Below, one piece after another: positions 21,898 to 32,913 of a stretch of 64,000 bases of DNA. Origin of the DNA: Branchiostoma lanceolatum (taxonomy: Eukaryota; Chordata; Leptocardii; Amphioxiformes; Branchiostomatidae); NCBI RefSeq assembly GCF_035083965.1, contig NC_089725.1, positions 30,699,925 through 30,763,924 of the forward strand, written 5' to 3'. Each line of letters begins with the position of its first letter. Position 1 is the first letter of the stretch. The notes beneath the pieces were generated by a model that saw nothing but the letters and a program-made list of their open reading frames with translations, did no database searches and had not been told where the DNA came from. Both the position numbers and the translations under genes were made by a program.

Positions 21898-22483
21898 ACA
21901 TTCTATATCTGGAAATGATATATAAACTGTCGGAACACAGACTGAATATGTGCTACGGTTTTGCTCTTGCAGTCTCCAAATCAGCAAAATATACTCCCTG
22001 GCTATCTCCAGCTCGAAATCAGACATGTAGCATGCAACTCAGGCAGACCCGGCACTACAAACTGCCAAGCGATACCTATCTAGTCCAGTCCCATCAATGT
22101 ATTCAAATTCTGTTTGCGCTGTAAATTTCCGACGGAAATGTCTTTAAAGATTTGCTGTAACACAGAAGTTTGATGATTAAGTCATGGACAATACTTGGAC
22201 TTTGTGCTTTTTATTGGATATTTCAGATATGATGTGTCATACTCCATGATATATTTCTAACTAGATGATGTAACTTAATGATTGAACTGTGGTTAAATAC
22301 TTGCTGTAACCCAGAAATGCTTACGGTTGAATTGTATGTAAAATTTGCTGTAAGCCAGAATTGTTTTGGCAGTCATGAACAATACTTTTAATGTTATTTA
22401 ATTCTATCGGATGTTGTTAATAAATCTCCTCAGTATATTGCTCACAAGATGATTGAAAAAAACTCAGATTTCAATAGGTTCTA

Positions 22484-22489
22484 AATAAA
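22484..22489 (+). terminator. Polyadenylation signal of RTK E
   Basis: AATAAA about 590 bp after the stop codon, in the conserved 3' flank. Confidence 0.55.
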
Positions 22490-23349
22490 ACTAACTTTTA
22501 CTGCATATGGTGTGTTATATTTATTTGTATGTAGCTGTGATTCGTGCATTCTTAAAGTTGTATTAGTAGGAGGGAACACTCTTGTATTCGGCCTCTCTTG
22601 CTACAAACAAGCTTTCTTCCATGCTGCTTTTGTACTGTGGAAACACATCAGTCTACACTTCTGCTACTTAAGAAACGCAGTTTATTCGGTAAATTTATGG
22701 AGACCGCCCTCATACTTATTTCCAAGCTCACGTAAACCTGCATACACATTTGCTGACATGAAGAAAAATAAACCATGGGAAATGGTTATTTGTCATGAAT
22801 GTCCAGTCCTGTCCTGTAACTAAAGAGCATTGTCTCTTTCCCATGCAATGGGGTGGTTTCTATAAACCATAGTCATAGATTTACAAACGAACGAACATAT
22901 CATTACAATTAACGTTAAAAGTTTCGAAAGGAGGCGCTTTTAGGGCAATGTTTGTTAATCACTAGTCAGCAGAATTTTAAGATATATTTTGTACTTTGTA
23001 GTTGACCATGACAACGTCAATGAACCTTCCGCCTCCGCTTTTCAGACGTGTTAGTATTTAATGTCATTTCCCAGCAGAGTATGAGAAACATGAACCCAAA
23101 CCTGGACACTCGATACCCTTTCATCACTGCCCGGCCCTGTCGCGGAAGAATAGGTTTCTAACCGGAAACAAACCTGTGGAATCCCCCGCCCCCCTCCGGG
23201 GTTTATTTTATGCCAGGTCATTCCAAGCATATCCAAACAAACGTAAAATGCGGAAGTTCCTTGTTTGCACTTGTAGTTTGCTAGTGTCCCTGTGTAAGTT
23301 CCACGATTTACCACTGTTGGTAACCTCCCTGTGAGAGGACGGCCGCGTC

Positions 23350-24213
23350 ATGGCAGTTCACCTGATACTAACATTTCTGATTAGTGTCTACGTCGTCTTC
23401 AGTCGGGCCAGGTTAGCGGAGGGGCGCAGCTTCAACGTTTCCGTGCCTGAAAATGTTACAGTCGGGACAGAAGTTGTCGGTGTGCGACACTGGCCGGCCA
23501 TACAGAAAGCGGAATTTCCGTGTGTGAAAACGGAGGGAGATCCGTACGACAGGTTCCTTCTGACTAAGGAGTGCACCCTTGTGGTCGCCAACCCCCTGGA
23601 CTGGTCAGTACAGTCGGAATACACCATCAAGATTCGTGTTGGGCGTCGTCGAGAAGTCAGGAGTGTGTTGGTACAGGTTACCGACGTCTCGGGCTATCCT
23701 CCCGTGTATAACGAGACGTGTGAAACTCCGATCAACCCCACCGGTAAGGACACCCGAGAATTTCTGTTCAGATTTGACATGAACGTGGAAGCCGAGGCGG
23801 ATACTGGAGACGTGTTTGCGGCTAGACATACAATAAGCTGGAACGACAGGACAACTAACCCAAAACCATTCTACACAGAAAACAGCAATTGTCAATTGCA
23901 GGCGATACTTGTTTTACATCACCTGAATGCTATAGTTGCTGCAGACCAACTGTGGTCCGGGAAGTTCCGTAATGTGTCTTGTCGTGACGACGTCAGCAAT
24001 TCCGATTTTACTCTGGATTTTCTTCAGATGGTCGGGATTCTGAGGCAAGGAATACGGATGGAGAGGTCGCCGGAATGTCCAGAGGACCTGTACCGACTGA
24101 TGAGGTCGTGTTGGCACGACGTTCCAGCTACAAGACCAACTCCAGATGGGATAGAAAGGTGGCTACTACGACTGCTTCCACATGACGTCATTGAAATGGA
24201 GACCGCACTGTAG
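23350..24213 (+). CDS. RTK paralogue F, short predicted secreted form
   Basis: Predicted 287-aa protein. Residues 1-222 are the signal peptide, cadherin-like segment and part of the unassigned ectodomain. At about 24016 the frame jumps from SNSDFTL straight into DFLQMVGILRQG, the last 65 residues of the kinase C-lobe, ending EMETAL. Relative to E, exactly 1947 bp (649 codons) are missing, so the frame is kept; only CT is shared at the break. EGFs, Ig, membrane helix and catalytic core are all gone. With a signal peptide and no membrane segment it would be secreted if expressed. It may be a degenerate array end rather than a functional gene, since its 3' flank also differs, but an open frame with no stop argues for recent origin or constraint. 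Confidence 0.65.
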   Translation: MAVHLILTFLISVYVVFSRARLAEGRSFNVSVPENVTVGTEVVGVRHWPAIQKAEFPCVKTEGDPYDRFLLTKECTLVVANPLDWSVQSEYTIKIRVGRRREVRSVLVQVTDVSGYPPVYNETCETPINPTGKDTREFLFRFDMNVEAEADTGDVFAARHTISWNDRTTNPKPFYTENSNCQLQAILVLHHLNAIVAADQLWSGKFRNVSCRDDVSNSDFTLDFLQMVGILRQGIRMERSPECPEDLYRLMRSCWHDVPATRPTPDGIERWLLRLLPHDVIEMETAL

Positions 24214-24913
24214 ACATCCTAGATACGAAAATGCTATTTAAAAGAAATGGAACTTATGCGGTAGATACAACTATAGAGACACTCTCTGAACTTATTTGTA
24301 ATCCGTATACCGCATGCACATTTGCTGCCATCAAACGTAAGATAATGAATTCATAAATTCGGAAGTATAAGTGTTGCCATTCATTACATTTCTGCCATGT
24401 AACTTTATAGCTTTATCTCCTTCACATTTAATTGGTCAGTTTTAAAACTTATATTGGAATTAGTGTTACAGACGTTGGGATCACAGTTGCAGCACATGGC
24501 CGGGTTGGATGGTTGTTTGTTGGGTGGTGGTTAATGACTAGAGGTGTGAAATATAGGTTGATGTGTTCTGAAGCGATTGTTTTTCGTTGTTCATATTTAC
24601 TGGTCACTACCATAAATCTAGTCTAGTAGCAATCATAAGGATTTACACTCATTACAAAGGCACATCACAACGTGCTTCACCTCCATGGACACCAACGTTA
24701 AAGAGTGTGCCTAGAACTTAACAAAAACATTGTAGAGGTCCTACAGTAAGAGCTCCCAAGATGTAAGAAACATCTGCAATCGACTTCTTTAGTAGGTAGA
24801 AAGTTCTTGTGTAAGGCATTATGTAACACATTCTTGTGTAAGACATTAGACCCATTACTTTCACCAAGCTGCTTTCAGGGCATGTCAGCTCTCTGAACCA
24901 ACCTCATGTAGAG
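24214..24913. other. Intergenic, no gene seen
   Basis: AT-rich DNA after the last array unit. The shared 3' flank of the other units is absent here, so this marks the right edge of the array. A short ORF at 24432-24626 has no recognisable features. Confidence 0.5.
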
Positions 24914-25195
24914 CGATCAATCGATCAATCGATCAATAGATAAATAGATAAATCGGTAAATGTATTGGCAATCGTTCAATAGATTGATTTATAGGTCAAT
25001 TCATCAATCGAACTACAATCACACAAGGTAGCAACCAAACGAGCAATCACAAACCGATCCATCAATAAATCCATCCATCCATCCATCCATCCATCATAAA
25101 TCAATTAATCCATCCATCCATCCATCCATAAATCAATTAATCCATCCATCCATCAATCAATTTACCAATCAATAATAAATCAATAAATAAATGGA
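24914..25195. repeat. Tetranucleotide microsatellite block
   Basis: Runs of GATCAATC and GATAAATA, then several (ATCC)n tracts separated by ATAAATCAATTA. Low-complexity DNA without coding capacity. Confidence 0.9.
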
Positions 25196-25249
25196 TTGAT
25201 ATGAAATTTTAAATTGTGATCCCTTTTCACGCCTGGTGATATCAATATC

Positions 25250-26390
25250 TTACTTTGTATACCCCCGTGGTGCAAGTAGTTAGTGATCGCACTACTTCTC
25301 CGGGGTTGACTCTAGATTGAACAGATTGTGAGGGACTGCATTCGTCACTTCGGGTGGTCACCACGTATGTGGGAGCCTGAAGCGCCATACCTCTATCTTC
25401 CATGCGCTGCGATTGGCTAATCCATATCCCCTACCTATATAAGGCGAAAACTGACTGATCACTGCGCAGAAGCGACAGACTCACCCGCATAGCCTTGTAA
25501 CCCGATAGATACGATCGGGATAAAGGACCCATAAAGGAAAGAGTCGGTGGGGAGGGGTGACGGGAGTAATAATACGGATCAAGACAAGGGTCGAAGGATA
25601 AGCTAACAGCTTCCCACACACACACCCACCCACCCCTCATTATATCAGAAGCATAGGAAAAAGGTACGAATCACATTGCCGAGCGACTCCAGGCACTACC
25701 CCATAGCTTCATATGGATGAGTCAATCGCTGCGCAGAAAGAACAGGTAACTGTCCGTACAAGAGCACTGCGTGTTTCTTCATCCCTATAAGATGCGCCTG
25801 AGGCCAGCGACACAGTCATTATTTCCAGTCAGTTACTACATGTAACGGGGGTCTTTCGACTCCCAAATAGCATCAACATCGTGGTCGAAGAAATGCTCTC
25901 GACTCTCGACGTGTTTTTTGCCACATATGACGTCGTCAAATGAGCGGATTAACTACGTTTTGTATAACAAATCGAGAGTGATGACTTTGCAAAACGCCAC
26001 AATATTAATGACACTGTGTATATCCATGTGTATATAAGCAGTTAGCGATCCCGCAACTTCCCCTGGGCTCTAGCTTGGACGTATTGTAAGGGACTGAATT
26101 CGTCATTTCGGATGACCACGTAAACCCGGCGGTCCCATGTATGTATCCTGAGTGTCATCCTGTTTCAGTTCCAGACTGTACCTAGAGCCTGGAACTGAAA
26201 CAGGATGACACTCAGGCTACCATGTATGAACCTCAGTCGTCAAACCTCTGCCCGTAAAAGAGCATCCCAACAAGATGCGCCTCAGGCCAGCGACACAGTC
26301 ATTATTTCTAGTCAATTACTGCAGGTAATGGGGGTCTTGGGAACCTCTGTGACTCTTCAATAATACCAACATCATGGTCGAAGAAAGAAT
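25250..26390. repeat. Two diverged copies of a SINE-like repeat block
   Basis: 25250-25390 resembles 26018-26150 (AGTTAGYGATCSCRC, then GGACTG.ATTCGTCA). 25770-25900 resembles 26255-26375 (GATGCGCCTSAGGCCAGC, ACACAGTCATTATTTC, then ATGGTCGAAGAAA). The part TAGTTAGTGATCGCAC...GGGGTTGACTC looks like a decayed tRNA head with A and B boxes. TATATAAG occurs near both copies (25436 and 26033). I read this as a duplicated non-coding repeat. The 72-codon ORF at 26374-26592 runs out of the second copy and is not supported. Confidence 0.5.
26147..26216. repeat. Perfect 28-bp inverted repeat (hairpin)
   Basis: CCTGAGTGTCATCCTGTTTC and eight further bases at 26147-26174 are the exact reverse complement of 26189-26216, with a 14-base loop. 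Perfect arms point to a recent event or selection. A related block, GTGTCATCCTGTTTAGTTCC, occurs at about 45889 and 46050. Confidence 0.85.
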
Positions 26391-26592
26391 CCGTGTGCGG
26401 AAAGACGGACATGACGAGGGTTTAGTTTGGCCTATTTCTATTAGTCAGTATCCCCCGAAATGGCCTGATAAAGTCGAGCTTCGATGCGCAATTAACGACC
26501 CGAAGTTGACTTACGAAGATAGCCGAGTTATCCCGATGAATCCCGAACGGGTGTTCGGGGTGATGCCATACCTGTCGGACAGGATCTATTAA

Positions 26593-27452
26593 TGAAGTAG
26601 ATTAGCCTTGTAGTATTGTTGGTTAAATGCCATACATTGTACCATGTGTGATTGTTGAGCGGTAAAGTTCATTCATTCATATCATTCATTCATTAATCTT
26701 CATAAACAGGCCTAACAAACGACAACAATGGAATCCAGGGTGGTCGAAGACGTGCCGTGAATCTCAACATAATTCTTTTGCAAATGTAAACATTGGTTAT
26801 TGCCACCCCCTTAGTTCATTTGGTATAGTCCAGACATGTTTTGAGGGATTGTGTTCGTCATTTCCGACGGTGACGTAAATCCGGTGGCCTCGTGTATGGG
26901 GAAGCCCCGGGCACCAAACCTCTGCACGTAAAAGAACCCAGTGTACCGCTATCAGCTACCTAAATACCGCCATGCTTCGTCCTCAGTCTAAGGTCGGCCG
27001 CTCTACCTTTACCGGATAACTTGTGATCACCAAGCAGATAGCAAAAATGCCGGCCAAGACCTTTCACGTAACTTTCGACCGACCGGAGTTATCAACCTAG
27101 GACCAAGGAGGTTGCTAGGACTGATGTGTTCAAAAAGTCGTCTTTTTCTAGAACCGCTGCGCCGCGTGCCTGCGAAGCTCAGTGTCACGCCGAAAGGGCG
27201 GGTATACCGGCTATATATACGATAGAGATACAGAAGACTAAGTCGTGCGCCGATTTTGCCACCAGCACATCTGCTTGGGGATTACTCAACCAGTTATACT
27301 TTTCCCACGCCAATTAATGATACGATGGCCTTCAACCCCGCTGGCTACTGCTTAATCGAAGATTACATAACCCGTTACATTTTCCCACGCTGATTACGAT
27401 GCGCCTCAATTAGCAACCCCTCTGCCCTTCAACGCAACCCGTTCAGCGGGTC
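26593..27452. other. Intergenic with one more repeat copy
   Basis: 26800-26945 is a further, weaker copy of the repeat at 25250 and 26018 (TTTTGAGGGATTGTGTTCGTCATTTC, then CTCTGCACGTAAAAGA). Near 27160 a 22-base stretch, GCGCCGCGTGCCTGCGAAGC and two more bases, reappears inverted near 32890. No gene is supported. Confidence 0.4.
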
Positions 27453-27757
27453 TCACTGGGCTGCGCCTACTTGCGCCAAATTGCGAACGACGTACCAATT
27501 TGTCACCTGAAAACGCACATTGCGGCTCAATCTCTTATTGATGAATTCTTATCACTGTACATTGGTTTTTAAGTTAGTGGCAACACTGTGATTCCATGTA
27601 AAGTTATCTTGTATCTGATTTGGAGCCTAAACTGAGAATATGTACACTGTTGTGTAGAAGTCTCGTATTTCATTCGCGGATGCACGTCAGTGTGAGCGCA
27701 AGGGAAAATTCGCACAAAGTTGGCGCAATTTCCTATCGCAAATTGGCGCAGTCCACT
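27453..27757. mobile_element. MITE, diverged copy of the 38.3-kb element
   Basis: Ends TCACTGGGCTGCGCC and GGCGCAGTCCACTTA are inverted. The interior matches 38307-38664 in order, for example GTAAAGTTATCTTRTATC, preceded by AGTGGCAAYACTG. Non-coding. Confidence 0.6.
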
Positions 27758-28636
27758 TAATCTAAGCGCCCCCTCTGGCCATCGACATAGCCCATTATCA
27801 AATCATGTACACCTCACAGCGTGGCCTAATGCTGCCAAGGCTAGTAGTGTCCTGTTGTCGTTTAAAGCAAGCTTATGCAACAATGTGTGCATATTCCAGA
27901 GGTAGACATCATATCAAATCAAATTAGATACAGGTCACGATGTGGCTTTATTTACCTTAATGGTAAAACTAATATTTTGGTAATTGTGATATGGCAAGAC
28001 CCCCGTCTTAAAGGTGATGTTGCAACAATGTACCTGAAGTAATTATATAACGGCATTGTTGAACTGTCATCGTCAATTGCTGTTACAAAACGAGCCTATC
28101 CCCATGATTCGCAGATTGGTACATTCAATACACCACATGTCTTCGCATTTAGAATAAAAATTTCAAACGTTTGGTGGTAGAACAGTGTACGGTTTTCTTA
28201 CCACCCGGGCGCAAGACTTGAGAACCGGGGCCATCAAAACCTCCTTCGAGGAATTTACCACCACATGAATAATAATTACGTACCCTGCTAAATGTGATGA
28301 TAAGTCAAGAAAAGAAGGTATTCAAGGTAAGATCTAATTGCCATAAATCGGCAAGACCTTTTGTCTGGTTAGGCCATGCTGGTTCAATTATATGGATGAC
28401 ATCCTCTGAGAATCCCGAAATTGATACGAGCGTGTGAAAAAAATAAAACGTTTGACAAAAAAGTTGTCTTTATTGTGAAATCTAAGTGGTCAGGAAGGTT
28501 TAACAAAGGGACTAAACACACAGAGTATGGTATACCGAACAATAGATTCTTAATTTTTTTTGTTATTACACATCTTATTCCTTAAATTTTGCAACTGACT
28601 TTGTAGTCCAGGAGGAGAAACCAGAAAACATGGTCT
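27758..28636. other. Intergenic, nothing recognised
   Basis: No ORF of note, RNA gene or repeat that I can identify; AT-rich single-copy-looking DNA. Confidence 0.4.
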
Positions 28637-29646
28637 CGTAGCCCACCCTTTATATATTTAGTTCAATATCATAGAATGATAGCTTGATGACTCTTGATCA
28701 TTCTCTAGCCCAGGTTACACATAGCCGAACATGGCTCCCGAACGCTAGCCGACTCAGGTCGGCTGAAGTTCGGGAGCAGTCTGACCAGTTTTTGGGCCAC
28801 GCCTATCTTTGGCGCCGAACATGCGCCGAAGATGCGCCGATCATCTCCTAACCAATACACGAATTACTCCTGAATGGGCCCCGAATGCTTTCTAGCCTAC
28901 TCCCAACCATCCCAACCTCTAGCCGCAGACTGACGAATCTCTCCTGACAAATCCCGACCGATGGCAGACCCTCTCACGAATTGAAATGGACATATTCAGC
29001 GACTTTCAAAAGAGGGGTCATTTTCGTTTCTAATTAAAATAATCCATTCTATTATGTTGCTAACATCACCGAGAGATCGACTTCGGATCATGGCTAGCTT
29101 TAATACTGATTTTAGTGTTCTTCTTTGTTTTTGGTCGTGTGAAGGTCGGGGGTGATTCGCCCACGTTCCGATAGTAGTCACTTGGTTGAGAATTAGTTTG
29201 CAGAGTTTTGTCTACGGCCTTGGGGTGAGTTATGGGTAGGTTGGAAACTAGTTGGGAGTAAGTCAGTAGTGTTTCTGGCGTGGTTAAGGTTCTGATTTTA
29301 CTGCTGACTCAATCCCGAATATCAGCCGAGCACTAGCCGACCGCGCCGAACACCAGCCGACACATATCAGACCCTCCGTCCAGAGCCGAATGTTTTGAAA
29401 TTTTCAAAACATTCGGCTGGCGCTGCCGAACACCAACCAACACAGCCGAACGCCAGCCGACTAAGCCGAACGCCAGCCGACCTAGCTACCGAATCACTGA
29501 CGAATCACTCTAACCATGGTCGGGGGAGAGTCGGGAGGCCATGTTCGGCTATGTGTAACCTGGGCTTTAGGTACATTGTTCTATGATCCCGTCTATGGTT
29601 CTATTATTCTATGACACTGAACTAAATATATACAGGGTGTGCTACG
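28637..29646. mobile_element. Two nested TIR elements
   Basis: The outer ends are inverted over about 45 bp: CGTAGCCCACCCTTTATATA at 28637 and its near-complement ending GGGTGTGCTACG at 29646, continuing to ATTTAGTTCA and TCATAGAAT. Inside, a second element runs from 28708 to 29565 with ends GCCCAGGTTACACATAGCCG and the inverse CGGCTATGTGTAACCTGGGC. The inner element is rich in GCCGAAC/CAGCCGAC motifs and holds a palindrome TTTTGAAATTTTCAAAA at about 29393. It belongs to the same family as the element around the minisatellite at 62 kb. Confidence 0.7.
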
Positions 29647-30078
29647 TTTGTCAATTTCTAGGCCTCTTCTGAGAATCCCCTCGACTATTGGCATTCTACG
29701 ACATTGGTATCCGTTTGCCAATAATATTTGTTTTTGTAATTGGCATATCTTAGGTCATTTTTCTATTTTGCAGCTGCTTTGTACGATTTACAGCAAGGTC
29801 GAAATTTTTTGAAACGGACAAAAATTAATGCGCGCGCGGATGTCATCCATACAATCGAATCAGCATGGCCCAATCTGCAGAAAAGTGAGTGTCTAACTGT
29901 CAGACCGGTTCCCTTTCGTTACAAATACCCAGTCCAAGTCTTCAAGCTGAGCGGGAGTTGAGCTCGCTAGGGAACGTCTTGAGATATCCGGGAGGAGACA
30001 CTTAATCACGGTAAGCAAGGGGTATATTCTCGTCCCTGTGTGACTGGCTTGTTCATCGTTGTTAAGTAGGGTAGCTAA
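29647..30078. other. Intergenic with a possible exon-like segment
   Basis: A segment at about 29838-29888 (DVIHTIESAWPNLQKS in one frame) resembles 44004-44052 (DVIHVIKSTWPKLGKA). Similarity at both DNA and protein level could mean a dispersed repeat or copies of one exon. I do not call a gene. Confidence 0.3.
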
Positions 30079-30322
30079 ACCCCCTATCTCACTGGACTCG
30101 CGGTAAGTTGGCGACCTGGCAGTGACCGAGCGATTCGACAGCACGCTCAATGAATTTCGTCGATAGAAAACGAATCATTTTACGCTTTGTGTGTTTTGTT
30201 GTCTTTTTAGTCATTCTTGTACCTTTTGCATGATATGTCCACCGTAAAGTCAAGGGCAGCACATATCCAATTCAAGACTTAGCGAGGCCACCAACGCGCC
30301 GCATGTCCAGTGAGATAGGGTC
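30079..30322. mobile_element. Small TIR element
   Basis: CCCTATCTCACTGGAC at 30082-30097 is exactly complementary to GTCCAGTGAGATAGGG at 30305-30320, and the match continues weakly inward (CGCGG/CCGCATG). About 240 bp, non-coding, MITE-like. Confidence 0.55.
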
Positions 30323-30569
30323 TTAAAGGTGCATTTTATTGGCGTGAGAAAAATGTAAAGGGTTACATAATATCCGGACGTCCCTATGTAAAAGTCGGTG
30401 CACGGTGGTCGCGAGACATAGCATTGACTGACATGTATAGTTACGATTTCGCCATCGGAACATTTGTTTGAAGTTTGCGGGTGACTCGGTAAAGGTAAAC
30501 AGTTACATTCGTCTTGTTAACGTTGGAGGCACATTTTGATTCTTGCAACCGCAGGTAATGGTTGTGGCC

Positions 30570-30870
30570 TTGGCGCGGGCCGGGCTGATACCGACGGGGC
30601 AGGGCGGGGGGTGTCGCCGGCGGTGGGCCCGTGCAGGTCCCGTCGGTGGCGAGGCGCGTTTCGTCTCCTAAAGGGTCGTTTCCATTTGAAACGGTCGATG
30701 CCATGTGGTGGGCGTGGCGCGGGCCGGGCTGACACCGGCGGGGTGGGGTCGGGGTTGTCGCCGCCGTTGCGCCCGTGTGACCCCGTGCAGGTCCAATCGG
30801 CGGCGAAGCACGTTTCTGTCTCCTAAACGGTCGTTGCCATTTAAAACGGTCAACGCCATATCGCTGACCG
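30570..30870. repeat. GC-rich tandem duplication of about 150 bp
   Basis: Two units share GGCGCGGGCCGGGCTGA, CCGTGCAGGTCC and TCTCCTAAAGGGTCGTT, then CCATTTGAAACGGTC. GC content is far above the surroundings. ORFs on both strands come from the base composition and are not taken as genes. Confidence 0.65.
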
Positions 30871-32735
30871 GTCGATGCCATTTCCGATCGTAACGTAGCT
30901 TCAGTGTGGGTGCAAAAACGTATAAAACGTATAAAAGCAACTTTCAATTACAAACGCACGACAGCATATCGTGAAAAATGGTAGACGAATATTAGTTAAA
31001 AAGGAAAATGCACCACCTTGGGTCGAAAAGCTTAATCAAATTTAGGAATTTATCGTTTTGGTAGAGACTGGTTCTGTGCCGCCCAGAATTTCTCTCCATG
31101 AGCAGGCCTGCCACGTCATACGGCAAGCTCATCGCCCCGCGCCTTAGAGTAATTAGCCCCCTGCCGAAAAAGACCAGTCCGATCAATTATTGTAAAATTT
31201 GGTAGTTACTATGTCAAAAGCAGAGTAAGGCGAAAAACAATTTATCCCTAACTGCCCCTCTGAAGACCAGGGAAGAAAAGATCGATCTAAAGACGCCAAA
31301 GAAACTCACTACATGTAGTTTCCGAACGGTCATTACTGCCGAAAAGAAAACTACAACTTTGTTAACTTTACAAAACCAATCCATTACAGACAAATGCGTC
31401 TTCCACTGCTTCCAAAAATGATGCCAAATCAAAAAGTTTCGATCATATTCCGTATCATTATCTCCATGAAAGATGAAGATATAGTTTTGGGTGTGTGCGT
31501 GTCTGTGTGTGTTTGTGTTTCCGGACTTTTTTCTTATAGGAGTACCCCCTTACATGTATCCATGCCATTTCCAATTAGTAGTCTAATTACTGTAAAGTTA
31601 TATGTCGCAACAAGAACTCAACTTATACATATGTATTTGTAAACTTGAAAACATAAACTGGGCGATACTTTTGTCATAGAATTTGTGGATAAATACTAGA
31701 AGTTAATGGTCAGTTTGTACTTTTGAATCCCTCGACCCTTTTCACAACGTAAGAGTCCAGCGAAAACCCCTCGCCTTCAAGCCAGTCTAGTCACAGCTCT
31801 ATTATACTTAGCAATGGGAACAGGCTGGAAGAACAGGTTTGTTCGAACCATGTGAGGTTGATATCGTTGCGCATGTTTGATCCTAGCTCGTTATGCAACA
31901 TGTGACGTGGCGCTACTAATTGTTCAAAGCGTAATTTTTCTTAACCTTCTCCCTGCTGTCTAACTCTGTAACTAATAGAGAATGGGGTGCTAAACGGCTA
32001 CTTCAGTGTGCTAAAGGTGGAAACGCGCAGACAGAGCCAAATGTGTAACCCATGAGAAAAAAAAATGTTTTTATTTGTCAGAAATTACCCGCAATGGCAG
32101 CCTTTCTAGCGCTGAATTGATGCTGGGGTTACAGGTTTCACATAATACACAACATATACATATCTTATCCACACTTGCATTATGTGTCTGTATCTGTATC
32201 TGTATCTATATAGCCGGTATAAGGGGGCACCCCCTAGTTGATTTTGGGTCTCAATTCGAGTTTGCACACCCCTAAGTCTAGCGACCGTCTCTTCCAGGAA
32301 ATACTTCTGAGCCAAAACAACTGTGAATGGGAATGAAGGCTATCCCTCTAGCTACAAGAAAACCCGAGTTTCGGTTTCTTCAACCTTTGTAATTTTAGTA
32401 AATATAAGAGGGAAAAAGTATTTTTCCGTCAAAAATGAGGCGCAAAATTTGGCATTTTCCCGTGGAACTAAATACATCACAAAATTTTTTGACACGAAAA
32501 TGACTGTTAGTGTCAGAAAGAGAAAACTCCAAGGTATAATCAAGCCCATTATAAACAAAATCCTACCACTGTGATTTTCACAATCACCCGACGCGCGAGG
32601 TAATGCAACACGGCCAAAAGAACGCAACAAAGGTCAATCTAGGTCAAAGGGGCAGTTTACCTTCAACGCGTATGGATATCCGGAAGTAAGGCTCGGATCG
32701 AAACGCAATTTCCACCCAAAACACACCAATTCAAA
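30871..32735. other. Intergenic with simple repeats
   Basis: 31450-31540 holds a dispersed repeat starting ATTATCTCCATGAAAG and running into GTGTGTGCGTGTCTGTGTGT; the same repeat occurs at 53168. 32185-32215 is a (TGTATC)n microsatellite. No gene is supported. Confidence 0.45.
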
Positions 32736-32841
32736 CGCTTTTCGGCCATGTTAGTATCTAATGTCAGGTCGAAGCACATTTTGAGAAATGTGAACTCAAA
32801 CCCAGACCCTCGAAACCCTTTCGTCCCTTTTTTGTCGCGGA
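32736..32841 (+). repeat. Stray copy of the RTK 5'-flank segment
   Basis: About 106 bp align with 1879-1990 and the matching DNA before every other RTK unit, at roughly 70 percent by eye. Shared blocks include CGCTTTTC, TGTTAGTAT, TAATGTCA, ACCCTTTC and TGTCGCGGA. It is either a dispersed repeat also captured in the array, or a fragment left by movement of a unit. Confidence 0.55.
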
Positions 32842-32913
32842 CTACCGAACTGGTGCGTGCACCGTTAACCGCCATTCGGCGTAACAGCTTCGCAGGCACG
32901 CGGCGCGGCAGCA

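Larger units (their letters stand above)
1..24213 (+). repeat. Tandem array of intronless receptor tyrosine kinase genes
   Basis: Six paralogous units follow one another in the same orientation, with start codons at 2194, 6838, 10562, 14813, 19087 and 23350. Coding sequence, about 0.7 kb of 5' flank and about 0.6 kb of 3' flank are all similar between units, so whole units were duplicated. Bases 1-215 match the 3' flank of the other units, so the array continues to the left of the window. It ends on the right after the unit at 23350, whose 3' flank no longer matches. Coding regions are open from signal peptide to stop with no introns, unusual for receptor tyrosine kinases, which suggests a retrocopy founder (inference). 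Confidence 0.9.

Noticed and set aside
26374-26592. 72-codon plus-strand ORF
   Set aside because: Its start lies in duplicated repeat DNA and the peptide shows no recognisable motif.
30441-30947. 168-codon minus-strand ORF in GC-rich DNA
   Set aside because: It lies over a 150-bp GC-rich tandem duplication with open frames on both strands.
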